A stretch of 5,778 nucleotides of DNA, from positions 1 to 5,778 of the forward strand of contig NHJI01000069.1 of assembly GCA_002169685.1 (NCBI GenBank), written 5' to 3'. Below, in pieces: positions 1 to 5,778 of this stretch (within the stretch, counting starts at the first letter, position 1; every line of letters begins with the position of its first letter). The position numbers and the translations under genes are program-made. The DNA comes from Rickettsiales bacterium TMED211. GTDB taxonomy: Bacteria; Pseudomonadota; Alphaproteobacteria; TMED127. Below the pieces are notes generated by a model, which did no database searches, was not told the DNA's origin, and was given only the letters and a program-made list of their open reading frames with translations.

Positions 1-245
1 GAGGTCATTACCCGATCTGCTTTTCATCGGTACTTGCGGGAGGCGGGGTAAAACGTGGATTTGTTTACGGTTCGAGTGACAAGGAAGGCGCCTACCCCGA
101 CAACCCGGTAACGGTTCACGATTTGCACGCAACCATCGGTTGGGCGGCCGGTCTGCCACTTGAGAAAGTCTTTCACACCGGGACGGGGCGTCCGTTTGTA
201 GTCGGAGGAGTAAAGGCCAAGCCCGTCCACGGAATTTTTGCCTGA
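1..245 (+). CDS. DUF1501 family protein, C-terminal fragment (5' end outside window)
   Basis: The frame that ends at the TGA at 243-245 is open to the left edge and encodes 80 residues. It contains the segment SVLAGGGVKRGFVYGSSD (about residues 9-26), then DNPVTVHDLHATI near the middle, and ends in VHGIFA. A GGG-(V/I)-K-x-G-x-VYG-x-(S/T)-D stretch followed by a VHDLHATI motif is characteristic of the C-terminus of DUF1501 proteins. These are alkaline phosphatase/sulfatase-fold relatives, often with Tat signals, and are abundant in Planctomycetes and Verrucomicrobia, commonly beside DUF1549/DUF1553 genes. Their biochemical role is largely undefined. The catalytic and N-terminal parts lie outside the window, so activity and export cannot be judged. 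The stop codon overlaps the ribosome binding site of the next gene, which suggests one transcript. The family call comes from remembered motifs, not a search. Confidence 0.8.
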   Translation, partial: GHYPICFSSVLAGGGVKRGFVYGSSDKEGAYPDNPVTVHDLHATIGWAAGLPLEKVFHTGTGRPFVVGGVKAKPVHGIFA

Positions 246-247
246 GG
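243..247 (+). promoter_or_regulatory. Ribosome binding site of the HAD gene, overlapping the upstream stop codon
   Basis: TGAGG at 243-247 combines the TGA stop of the DUF1501 gene with a GAGG Shine-Dalgarno core. The core lies 7 bases before the ATG at 255. It lies only 1 base before the alternative in-frame TTG at 249, which argues against that start. The overlap suggests translational coupling between the two genes. Confidence 0.6.
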
Positions 248-254
248 TTTGACC

Positions 255-935
255 ATGAGCTCACTAGCTGGGCTTCAAGCCGTCGTCTTCGATATGGACG
301 GCGTTATCATTGATAGCGAACCCAATCATTACCGGGCGATTTGTAAGGCCATAGGGTCAGAGATGACCTTGTCCTATGATGATTTTTTAAGTCGGTTTGC
401 GGGGCGGGACGAGCGCTTCGCGATGGGTGAAATGGCCAAGGAGCTTGGCATTGAGTATGACGAGGATCTCTTTCAGGAGTGGTCACGCCGAAAGGCCGAA
501 GCTTATGCTCAATTCGTATCCGAGCACGCCGAGCCTATGCCGGGAGCGGTGGATTTCGTGTCAACGGTCGCCCGGGTCATGCCCGTCGGTTTGGCCACGG
601 GGTCTCGCCGCTCAGACGTGAATGCCGCTCTGAGGGTTTTGGCGGGAGGAAGATTGGAAGGGGTTTTTCAAACGATCGTGACCTCTGAGGACGTCCCCAA
701 CCCCAAGCCACATCCGGCAACCTATCTCAAGGCGGTTGAGAACTTGGGCTTTCAGCCGAGTGAGTGCGTCGCCTTCGAGGACTCGCCCAACGGAATCAAG
801 TCAGCCAAACAGGCGGGCTTGAGAGTGGTTGGCGTGACCGCCATTCATGGTGCGGAAAAGCTTCCCGGGACAAACTACCTTATTCCCGACTTCCGTGGTT
901 TGTCACTTGAGGTGTTGGAGTCCGTCCTCGCTTGA
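255..935 (+). CDS. HAD-superfamily hydrolase, beta-phosphoglucomutase/phosphatase-like
   Basis: This gene encodes a 226-residue cytoplasmic haloacid dehalogenase-type enzyme, a normal length for the subfamily with a helical cap inserted after motif I. All four HAD motifs are visible. Motif I is FDMDG, with nucleophile D13 and acid D15. Motif II is ATGS, with T115. Motif III is NPKPHPATY, with K151. Motif IV is AFEDSPNG, with E175 and D176 as Mg2+ ligands. The DSEP after motif I and the KPxPxxY and EDSxxG patterns are typical of the PGMB/GPH-like group, which includes beta-phosphoglucomutase, phosphoglycolate phosphatase and sugar-phosphate phosphatases. The reaction is therefore phosphoryl transfer or hydrolysis through an aspartyl-phosphate; the substrate cannot be read from sequence. 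ATG 255 is chosen over TTG 249 because of the GAGG 7 bases upstream. The gene directly follows the DUF1501 gene and converges on the cotransporter gene. Its proximity to phosphate transport genes is probably incidental, since it is on the opposite strand. Confidence 0.9.
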   Translation: MSSLAGLQAVVFDMDGVIIDSEPNHYRAICKAIGSEMTLSYDDFLSRFAGRDERFAMGEMAKELGIEYDEDLFQEWSRRKAEAYAQFVSEHAEPMPGAVDFVSTVARVMPVGLATGSRRSDVNAALRVLAGGRLEGVFQTIVTSEDVPNPKPHPATYLKAVENLGFQPSECVAFEDSPNGIKSAKQAGLRVVGVTAIHGAEKLPGTNYLIPDFRGLSLEVLESVLA

Positions 936-960
936 AGTTTTAAGGGTGTTGGACTGGAGT

Positions 961-2811
961 TCAGTCGATCACGTGGTTCAAAGCTTGAACGACATTCAGG
1001 GCATCTTCGGAGATCCGATCCATCTCATTTAGAACATCGAGGTAAACCTCTGCACCATTTTTTGATTCCATGACTTTCACACTCTTGAGCGCATTTTTTC
1101 GAAGAAGCTTGCGCGAGGATTCAATGCGATCTCCGATAGCTTTTGCAACGGTTAGGTCGGGAGGATTGCCATCCTCGTGAATACGCTCTTGATAGAGATC
1201 CATTAATTCCATGATTAGCAGGGAAAGTTGCTTGATTTCGCGAAGAATGTCTTCCGGTAATGAACTTTCGTTACGGTATTTCAGTAGAGCCAACTGGGCA
1301 AGGCGATTGCAAGAGTCTCCCACGTCCTCCAGATCACCGGTGACGCGAAGCAGACAAGAAACTCGAACAGCCTGACTCCCTGCCAATTCTTGTGTGGAGA
1401 ATCGTACAAGTGCCTGAGTTATGTCAAAAGCAAATTGATCGCACTTTTTTTCCAATGATTCGAGTTCCTTGATCAAGGACAGTTTCTTTTCCTCGGGACT
1501 TTCGAATGCCTCGACAAAGCTCTCGAACATGTAGCGGGACACGTTGGCCAAGCGCGTTAACTCTGCCTCGACAATGGTGAGGTTTAGTTCGCCGGTTTTG
1601 GGTAGCATTCCGGTTCCCGCAAACTCAATCGAGGCGAGGCTGCCCGGTTTGGCCTCTGCGTTTCCTTCTCCTGGTTTGGGTTTCACGAACCGCTCGACGA
1701 GTCGTCCCAATTGGGGAGTGAAGCCAATGAGTAGAGCGATGTTGGTGAGGTTGAAAAGTGTGTGGAAGAGGGCGAGGTGAAGAGGGATGTTGGCGTCAAC
1801 GATTCCTTTTTTCGCATTGGCGATATCTTGATCGTTTGGCTGTCCTTCCAATTCCAAGTCGGCGATGGCTGGGTCGGCGAGGACCTGCTCCATAGTTACG
1901 TCTTCAATATGGATCGGGCCCGCCCAGAGGTAATCAACTAGGTTCAGGAAAGGATAGAACAGGATCAACATCCAGCAGACGCCCGTAAGGTTGAAAATGA
2001 GGTGAGCCCTGGCGGCTCGGCGAGCCGACAGACTCGTGCCGATTGATGAGAGCCAAGCGGTGATGGTTGTTCCTATGTTTTCTCCCATCACGATTGCTGC
2101 GGCGATTTCAAAACTAATCCAGCCGTTTGCGGACAGGATGATTGTAATTCCCATTGCAGCGGATGAGGACTGAACGAGGATGGTTAGGAACACTCCAATG
2201 CCGACGAAGATCAGTACTGAACCAAACCCAAAACTGTTTAAGTTCTTGATGATGGATTGGATTTCCCCGACCAAAGCTATGTCGTTCGGATCTTCGCTAA
2301 AGAGGAGACTCTTGACGTCCGGAACGGAGTCCTTGAGGAGGCTCAAGCCAAAGAAGAGCAAACCAAAACCAATTAGAAATTCTCCAAAATGCTTGATCTT
2401 CTCATTCTTGGAGAAGACCAAAACGAAGGCTAGTCCTATGAGAGGCAGAGCGACCTTTGAAAGGCTGAATTTACCCACTAATCCGATGATCCACCCGGTC
2501 AATGTAGTACCAAGATTCGCTCCCATGATGACCCCTATGGACTCGGTTAGCGTGAGAAGTTGAGCGTTCACGAAACTTACCACCATAACGGTTGTTGCGG
2601 AGGAGGACTGCACGAGGCAGGTTACGAATAAGCCCGTCGCCAAGCCGAAGTAGCGGTTCCGAGTCATCGAGGCCATGATGCGGCGCATTCCGTCACCTGC
2701 TACCTTTTGGATAGCCTCGCTCATGATTCTCATTCCGTAGAGAAAAATCCCAAGACCACCCATGACATAGAGCAGGTTGAAAAAGATGACCCAAGGATTT
2801 AGATGGCTCAT
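961..2811 (-). CDS. Na+/phosphate cotransporter (NptA/PNaS family) with C-terminal PhoU-like domain
   Basis: This 616-residue inner-membrane protein belongs to the Na/Pi cotransporter family, which moves inorganic phosphate with sodium. The membrane half (about residues 8-375) shows the two family repeats. Repeat 1 has QSSSATT at 68-74 and GANLGTT at 97-103. Repeat 2 has QSSSA at 214-218 and GENIGTT at 243-249. These paired QSSS and G-x-N-x-GTT motifs are the family's transport signature. A hydrophilic loop at about 297-342 separates hydrophobic segments. From about residue 405 to the end the protein is soluble, helical and PhoU-like, with RVTGDLEDVGDS (489-500) and NEMDRISEDA (595-604) resembling the acidic metal-binding helices of PhoU. 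This two-part layout is common in bacterial members. The ATG at 2811 fits the start of the first hydrophobic helix, but no Shine-Dalgarno sequence precedes it. It lies 151 bases after phoU and is probably part of, or regulated with, the pst operon. Direction of transport (uptake or efflux) cannot be decided from sequence. Confidence 0.92.
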   Translation of the reverse strand: MSHLNPWVIFFNLLYVMGGLGIFLYGMRIMSEAIQKVAGDGMRRIMASMTRNRYFGLATGLFVTCLVQSSSATTVMVVSFVNAQLLTLTESIGVIMGANLGTTLTGWIIGLVGKFSLSKVALPLIGLAFVLVFSKNEKIKHFGEFLIGFGLLFFGLSLLKDSVPDVKSLLFSEDPNDIALVGEIQSIIKNLNSFGFGSVLIFVGIGVFLTILVQSSSAAMGITIILSANGWISFEIAAAIVMGENIGTTITAWLSSIGTSLSARRAARAHLIFNLTGVCWMLILFYPFLNLVDYLWAGPIHIEDVTMEQVLADPAIADLELEGQPNDQDIANAKKGIVDANIPLHLALFHTLFNLTNIALLIGFTPQLGRLVERFVKPKPGEGNAEAKPGSLASIEFAGTGMLPKTGELNLTIVEAELTRLANVSRYMFESFVEAFESPEEKKLSLIKELESLEKKCDQFAFDITQALVRFSTQELAGSQAVRVSCLLRVTGDLEDVGDSCNRLAQLALLKYRNESSLPEDILREIKQLSLLIMELMDLYQERIHEDGNPPDLTVAKAIGDRIESSRKLLRKNALKSVKVMESKNGAEVYLDVLNEMDRISEDALNVVQALNHVID

Positions 2812-2962
2812 GAATGAAGTTGGAATGAGATTGGATGCTGGGTAAAAAGGGCGGATGCCGGCACTAAGGTTCCGATGGATTATTGAGTCCTATGCACTCG
2901 TTTTTCTATTGAGAACGAGTGGGTAAGGGGCGCGAGCAGGAGGGGTTTGGATTTTGGCTGTT
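2812..2962 (-). other. Intergenic region between phoU and the Na/Pi cotransporter gene
   Basis: This 151-base gap is the largest in the cluster and the only place in the window where an internal promoter or processing site for the cotransporter gene could sit. It contains the stem-loop at 2895-2921, a pair of near-identical 9-mers at 2833-2841 and 2853-2861, and an 11-base-periodic TCATTC repeat next to the start codon. I see no convincing -35/-10 pair, no match to the E. coli pho box consensus and no open reading frame of its own. Confidence 0.4.
2895..2921 (-). other. Stem-loop between phoU and the cotransporter gene, no U-tract
   Basis: CACTCGTT at 2895-2902 is perfectly complementary to AACGAGTG at 2914-2921, giving an 8-bp stem with an 11-base loop. 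U-A and G-U pairs could extend it inward on one strand. Neither strand has a T-run directly after the stem, so it does not look like an ordinary intrinsic terminator. It could protect the upstream pst-phoU mRNA end after processing, or be a protein-binding inverted repeat. The inverted repeat is seen directly; its role is inferred. Confidence 0.45.
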
Positions 2963-3634
2963 TCATTCCAATGATTTCTTGAGGAAAGACTTCTTGTACT
3001 CGGGGGCATGGCGAACATCTCTGCTGGTGGCCATGAAAACAACTTCCTTGGAAATGTTGACGGCATGGTCGCCGATTCGTTCGAGAGATTTGGAAATCAA
3101 AAGCATCTCGAAAATCGAAGAGGCGGAAGAAGGGTCTTGGGTTACTAGGTCTTGGCAAAATTCTATATTTTTAACGTTCAACTCATCAACGATCAAATCC
3201 GTCGACCAAATCTTTTTTGCTTTTTCTTCATCATATTCAACGAATACGGCTAAGGCTTCCTTGATCATCCTGATAGTAATTTCACCCATTTTCGGGATGA
3301 GATTATAGTTGCTTATGATGGATTTTCGAGCTCGGCGCGCAATGGCTTTGGCCTCGTCGCCAATCCGCTCGATTTCATGGCTTGTTTTCATTGTCGAGAT
3401 AAGCAATCTCAGGTCTGCTGCAACCGGGGCATGCGTAGAAAGATGAGTGGTTACGTCTGCACTCAGTTCGTTTTCAAGATCATCGATTGCCTTGTCTTTG
3501 TTGCGAACTCTCTTGGCTTTCTCTGAGCTGGCTTCAATGAGAGATTCCAAGGAAAGCTCAAGGGAATCAGTAGCCAACCTACCCATTAGAAGTAGCTTGG
3601 ATCTTATATTTTCCAAGTTGTTTTCGAAGAACAT
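2963..3634 (-). CDS. phoU: Phosphate transport system regulator PhoU
   Basis: This 223-residue cytoplasmic protein has the usual PhoU length and architecture of two three-helix bundles. Each bundle carries the family signature with the E-x-x-x-D metal-binding pattern: HEIERIGDEA around residues 86-95 and KSLERIGDHAVNI around 182-194. The segment DLRLLIST (74-81) is also typical. PhoU links the PstSCAB transporter to the PhoR/PhoB sensor system, limiting phosphate uptake and Pho-regulon expression when phosphate is plentiful. Its position directly after pstB is the classic arrangement. Two starts are possible: a GTG at 3640 and an ATG at 3634. The ATG is preferred because AAGGTGA ends 6 bases before it, whereas that motif abuts the GTG with no spacing. 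The intergenic distance to pstB is about 40 bases. No truncation or missing signature residue is seen. Confidence 0.95.
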   Translation of the reverse strand: MFFENNLENIRSKLLLMGRLATDSLELSLESLIEASSEKAKRVRNKDKAIDDLENELSADVTTHLSTHAPVAADLRLLISTMKTSHEIERIGDEAKAIARRARKSIISNYNLIPKMGEITIRMIKEALAVFVEYDEEKAKKIWSTDLIVDELNVKNIEFCQDLVTQDPSSASSIFEMLLISKSLERIGDHAVNISKEVVFMATSRDVRHAPEYKKSFLKKSLE

Positions 3635-3640
3635 GCTCAC

Positions 3641-3647
3641 TCACCTT
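3641..3647 (-). promoter_or_regulatory. Ribosome binding site deciding the phoU start
   Basis: On the minus strand these bases read AAGGTGA, complementary to the 3' end of 16S rRNA. They lie 6 bases before the ATG at 3634 and directly against the GTG at 3640, so they favour the ATG. Confidence 0.55.
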
Positions 3648-3674
3648 CAATTCATAACTTGTAGAACTCTGGGA

Positions 3675-4511
3675 TCAACCGAATTTTCCAGAAATATAGT
3701 CCTCTGTCTGCTTGTTAGAGGGATTGATGAAAATTTTCTTGGTATCGTCGCATTCTACGAGCCTACCGAGGTTGAAAAAGGCGGTTTCATCGGATATTCT
3801 CCCAGCCTGTTGCATATTGTGGGTCACGACCACGATGGTGTACTTCTCCTTAAGACCTAAAATGAGTTCCTCCACTCTGGCCGTTGCAACTGGGTCCAAA
3901 GCAGAGCAGGGTTCGTCCATGAGAATGATTTCAGGTTCAACCGCGAGGGTTCGGGCAATGCACAACCTTTGCTGCTGTCCTCCGGAAAGCTCATAAGCAT
4001 TTTCATTGAGCCTATCCTTCACCTCGTCCCAAAGGGCTGCTTGAGAAAGTGATTCCTCCACTCTCTGGTCGATGATTCTCTTTTTTCTGATGCCTTGAAT
4101 TTGGAGACCATAGGCGATATTCTGGTACACTGATTTGGGGAATGGATTTGATTTCTGGAAGACCATCCCGACCTTCTTTCTGAGTTCAATAACGTCGACC
4201 TCCTTGCTGTAGATGTCGGTTCCTTGAACAAGAACCTTTCCTCTGTTAATACGAGCCCCTTCAATGAGTTCGTTCATCCTGTTGAAAACGCGCAAGAGGG
4301 TGGTCTTGCCGCAACCGGATGGTCCGATAAAGGCCATCACCTGATTCATGGCAATATCGAGATTGACGTCGTGAAGAATCTGATTTTCTCCATAAAAAAA
4401 ATCTAGGTTTCTAATTTGGATGGCGACCTGATTTCTCTTCTTTTCGTTTTCGTCGCGCTGAAAGTCTTGATCGGTAGAGGAGGATGGAGTGATTGGTTTT
4501 TCGCTTTGCAT
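3675..4511 (-). CDS. pstB: Phosphate ABC transporter ATP-binding protein PstB
   Basis: This 278-residue ATPase powers phosphate import through the PstA/PstC channel on the cytoplasmic face of the inner membrane. All ABC motifs are intact: Walker [10 protein letters not shown] at 63-71 (K69), Q-loop Q119 in [12 protein letters not shown], signature LSGGQQQR at 175-182, Walker B ILMDEP with D199 and E200, D-loop SALDP at 203-207, and H-loop H231 in VVTHNMQQA. The NPFPKS(V/I)Y segment after the Q-loop and the THNMQQA segment are specific to PstB among ABC ATPases. Family members of about 250 residues usually begin close to the first strand (here [11 protein letters not shown], 31-41). This one has about 28 additional polar, charged residues at the N-terminus. 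ATG 4511 lies 12 bases after the pstA stop, with no clear Shine-Dalgarno sequence in between, so coupling to pstA translation is likely. Confidence 0.97.
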   Translation of the reverse strand: MQSEKPITPSSSTDQDFQRDENEKKRNQVAIQIRNLDFFYGENQILHDVNLDIAMNQVMAFIGPSGCGKTTLLRVFNRMNELIEGARINRGKVLVQGTDIYSKEVDVIELRKKVGMVFQKSNPFPKSVYQNIAYGLQIQGIRKKRIIDQRVEESLSQAALWDEVKDRLNENAYELSGGQQQRLCIARTLAVEPEIILMDEPCSALDPVATARVEELILGLKEKYTIVVVTHNMQQAGRISDETAFFNLGRLVECDDTKKIFINPSNKQTEDYISGKFG

Positions 4512-4523
4512 GGAATGAGTTTC

Positions 4524-5778
4524 TTACCAGCGATACATATTGCGGAGCTTGTTACGAAGAACAATGGATGTGAGAGTGATCCCAATGACCAAAGTTAAAA
4601 AGACGAGGGCAGTTCCGTATTGCATATCTTGAGAATATTCGTTCTCCTCAATTTTAATCATTAGGTAGATGTGGTAGGGCAATGCCATTACGCCCTGAAA
4701 GAAAAAATCGCTCGTACTATCGAGATTGACCCAAGGCAATTCCGATCTTTTCAAGTAAGCTGCGGTGAACATGATGGGGGCGGTTTCGCCCGCTACTCTT
4801 GCAACTCCGAGGATGGAGGAAGTGAGAATGCCTGGCATAGCGAAAGGAAGTACGCTTGTCCGGATCATTGTCCATTTCGAGGCTCCGAGGGCAAGTGAGC
4901 TTTCCCTGAATCCCTTGGGAATGGAGCGAAGTGATTCTTCGCTTGCTGTGATCACGATGGGCAGAACCATAAAGCCAAGGGTGAACCATCCTGCCAAAAG
5001 AGATTTGTTCCAATCGAGGAAGATTACGAAGAGGCCAAAACCGAATAGCCCGAAGATGATCGAAGGAACCCCTGACAAGTTGAGAACCGCCAACCTCACA
5101 AGTGAAAGGAATCGCCCGGGTTTTCCGTACTCGGAAAGAAAGATGGCACAGAAAACTCCAAGGACAAATGCGATCGTCATAGAACCAGTGACAAGAAGAA
5201 GAGTGCCCGCAATAGCGGGAAAAATTCCCCCTCCGGAGCCCCAATCATAATCTTTCGAAGGAAGAACGGCAGAGGATGCATTTTCAAAGGGAGTTAAAGC
5301 CTGGATGGTTTGTGACCAATCGCCTTTTCCTTCCTTCTTTCCAAACAATGTTTCCCTCGTATCCTCGTAGGACCGGAGCGAAGTCGAAAGTTTTTCAAAA
5401 TAAAAGGGGCTTGGATCGGAGAGGAAGCTTTTTTTCTCTTTGGATAGAATGCGGGCTTTCTCAGTTAACTCTTTGGAATAGGAGGATAGGCGTGATTCCA
5501 GGAACAAAGAGTAGGCTTGCTTGACTATCGCCAGGCTTTCGGCCGTCGGGTCGGCGATCGCACGAAAATGAACTGCTCGGAAGCGAATGATCTCATTCTC
5601 AAGAAGCTTGAGTCGATGGCTGTCTTGGGAAAAGTGCCCTTTTGCGAAAGAACCGACCATCGAAGGAACCTCCTCGACCTTGAGGTCGTACTCGCGTGCC
5701 GTAAGGTCGGGGTTGTTCAGGAGAGAAATCCAAAAGTCGAATATTTTGGCACTTTTTTCCTTTTCTGAGTCAACAAAA
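4524..5778 (-). CDS. pstA: Phosphate ABC transporter permease PstA, 5' end outside window
   Basis: The frame stays open from the TAA at 4524-4526 to the right edge, giving 417 visible residues. The ATG at 5660 is internal: the 39 codons upstream are open and protein-like, so the true start lies beyond the window. Visible residues 1 to about 180 are mainly hydrophilic and charged. The permease core follows, with hydrophobic segments near 185-213, 226-254, 260-278, 314-342 and 390-407. Between the third and fourth is the ABC-permease EAA loop (about 280-311: [21 protein letters not shown]...), which docks onto Pst[10 protein letters not shown] near 327-335 and the GVPSIIFGL segment near 236-244 are PstA hallmarks. 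The protein forms the inner-membrane phosphate channel with PstC. Many PstA proteins are around 280-300 residues, so this is a long form with a large soluble region, probably between a first helix outside the window and the core. The next gene upstream is probably pstC, but it is not visible. Confidence 0.93.
   Translation of the reverse strand, partial: FVDSEKEKSAKIFDFWISLLNNPDLTAREYDLKVEEVPSMVGSFAKGHFSQDSHRLKLLENEIIRFRAVHFRAIADPTAESLAIVKQAYSLFLESRLSSYSKELTEKARILSKEKKSFLSDPSPFYFEKLSTSLRSYEDTRETLFGKKEGKGDWSQTIQALTPFENASSAVLPSKDYDWGSGGGIFPAIAGTLLLVTGSMTIAFVLGVFCAIFLSEYGKPGRFLSLVRLAVLNLSGVPSIIFGLFGFGLFVIFLDWNKSLLAGWFTLGFMVLPIVITASEESLRSIPKGFRESSLALGASKWTMIRTSVLPFAMPGILTSSILGVARVAGETAPIMFTAAYLKRSELPWVNLDSTSDFFFQGVMALPYHIYLMIKIEENEYSQDMQYGTALVFLTLVIGITLTSIVLRNKLRNMYRW

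Noticed and set aside
24..230. A 68-codon minus-strand frame opposite the DUF1501 tail
   Set aside because: The plus-strand frame here matches DUF1501 motifs and runs to a stop coupled with the next gene; the antisense frame has no support.
249..254. TTG at 249 as the start of the HAD gene
   Set aside because: The GAGG core would be only 1 base away, while the ATG at 255 has a 7-base spacing and gives the normal HAD N-terminus.
952..966. A short inverted repeat, GACTG-GAGTT-CAGTC, as a bidirectional terminator
   Set aside because: The stem is only 5 bp and no T-run follows on either strand. It is too weak to call a terminator.
2180..2563. A 127-codon plus-strand open frame opposite the cotransporter gene
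   Set aside because: It lies wholly antisense to a conserved transporter gene, and its translation is rich in P, K, R and S with no recognisable domain. It is a shadow of the real gene.
2812..2962. A classical pho box or sigma-70 promoter for the cotransporter
   Set aside because: I found no acceptable match to CTGTCAT-type repeats and no convincing -35/-10 pair at proper spacing; an AT-rich CAATAAT on the minus strand has no partner -35.
3447..3860. A 137-codon plus-strand frame spanning the phoU-pstB junction
   Set aside because: It is antisense to both genes, has no recognisable protein features, and is explained by codon usage on the opposite strand.
4717..5250. Two open frames of 161-175 codons, one on each strand, overlapping pstA
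   Set aside because: Both overlap the conserved permease core of PstA in other frames and their translations show no family features.
5658..5660. ATG at 5660 as the pstA start
   Set aside because: The frame upstream is open to the window edge and protein-like (for example [10 protein letters not shown]), so this Met is most likely internal.

Overview
The window carries the distal part of a phosphate-uptake cluster on the minus strand, plus the end of an unrelated plus-strand operon that converges on it. I found no mobile element, CRISPR array, tRNA or rRNA, and nothing here is clearly an undescribed system. The most probable source is a member of the Planctomycetes-Verrucomicrobia (PVC) group, perhaps a marine verrucomicrobial lineage. 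This rests mainly on the 80-residue tail of a DUF1501-type protein at the left edge, a family especially abundant in Planctomycetes and Verrucomicrobia. It is an inference, not a placement.

Left, plus strand (1-935): the C-terminal end of a DUF1501 protein is followed by a HAD-superfamily phosphatase/phosphoglucomutase-like gene. The ribosome binding site of the HAD gene overlaps the DUF1501 stop codon, so the two are probably co-transcribed and translationally coupled. These genes look visibly more GC-rich than the pst genes to the right.

Middle and right, minus strand (5778 down to 961): in transcription order these are pstA (5' end outside the window), pstB, phoU and a Na+/phosphate cotransporter with a C-terminal PhoU-like domain. 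The gaps are 12, about 40 and 151 bases. PstA and PstB are the permease and ATPase of the high-affinity phosphate ABC importer; pstC and pstS would be expected just beyond the right edge. PhoU normally restrains Pst uptake and Pho-regulon signalling. The last gene adds a sodium-driven phosphate carrier with its own PhoU-like domain. Together they give ATP-driven and ion-driven phosphate transport, with two PhoU-type regulatory modules.

The only notable non-coding stretch is 2812-2962, between phoU and the cotransporter. It holds a perfect 8-bp stem-loop with no U-tract and some short direct repeats of uncertain meaning. The convergent junction at 936-960 is only 25 bases and has no convincing terminator.
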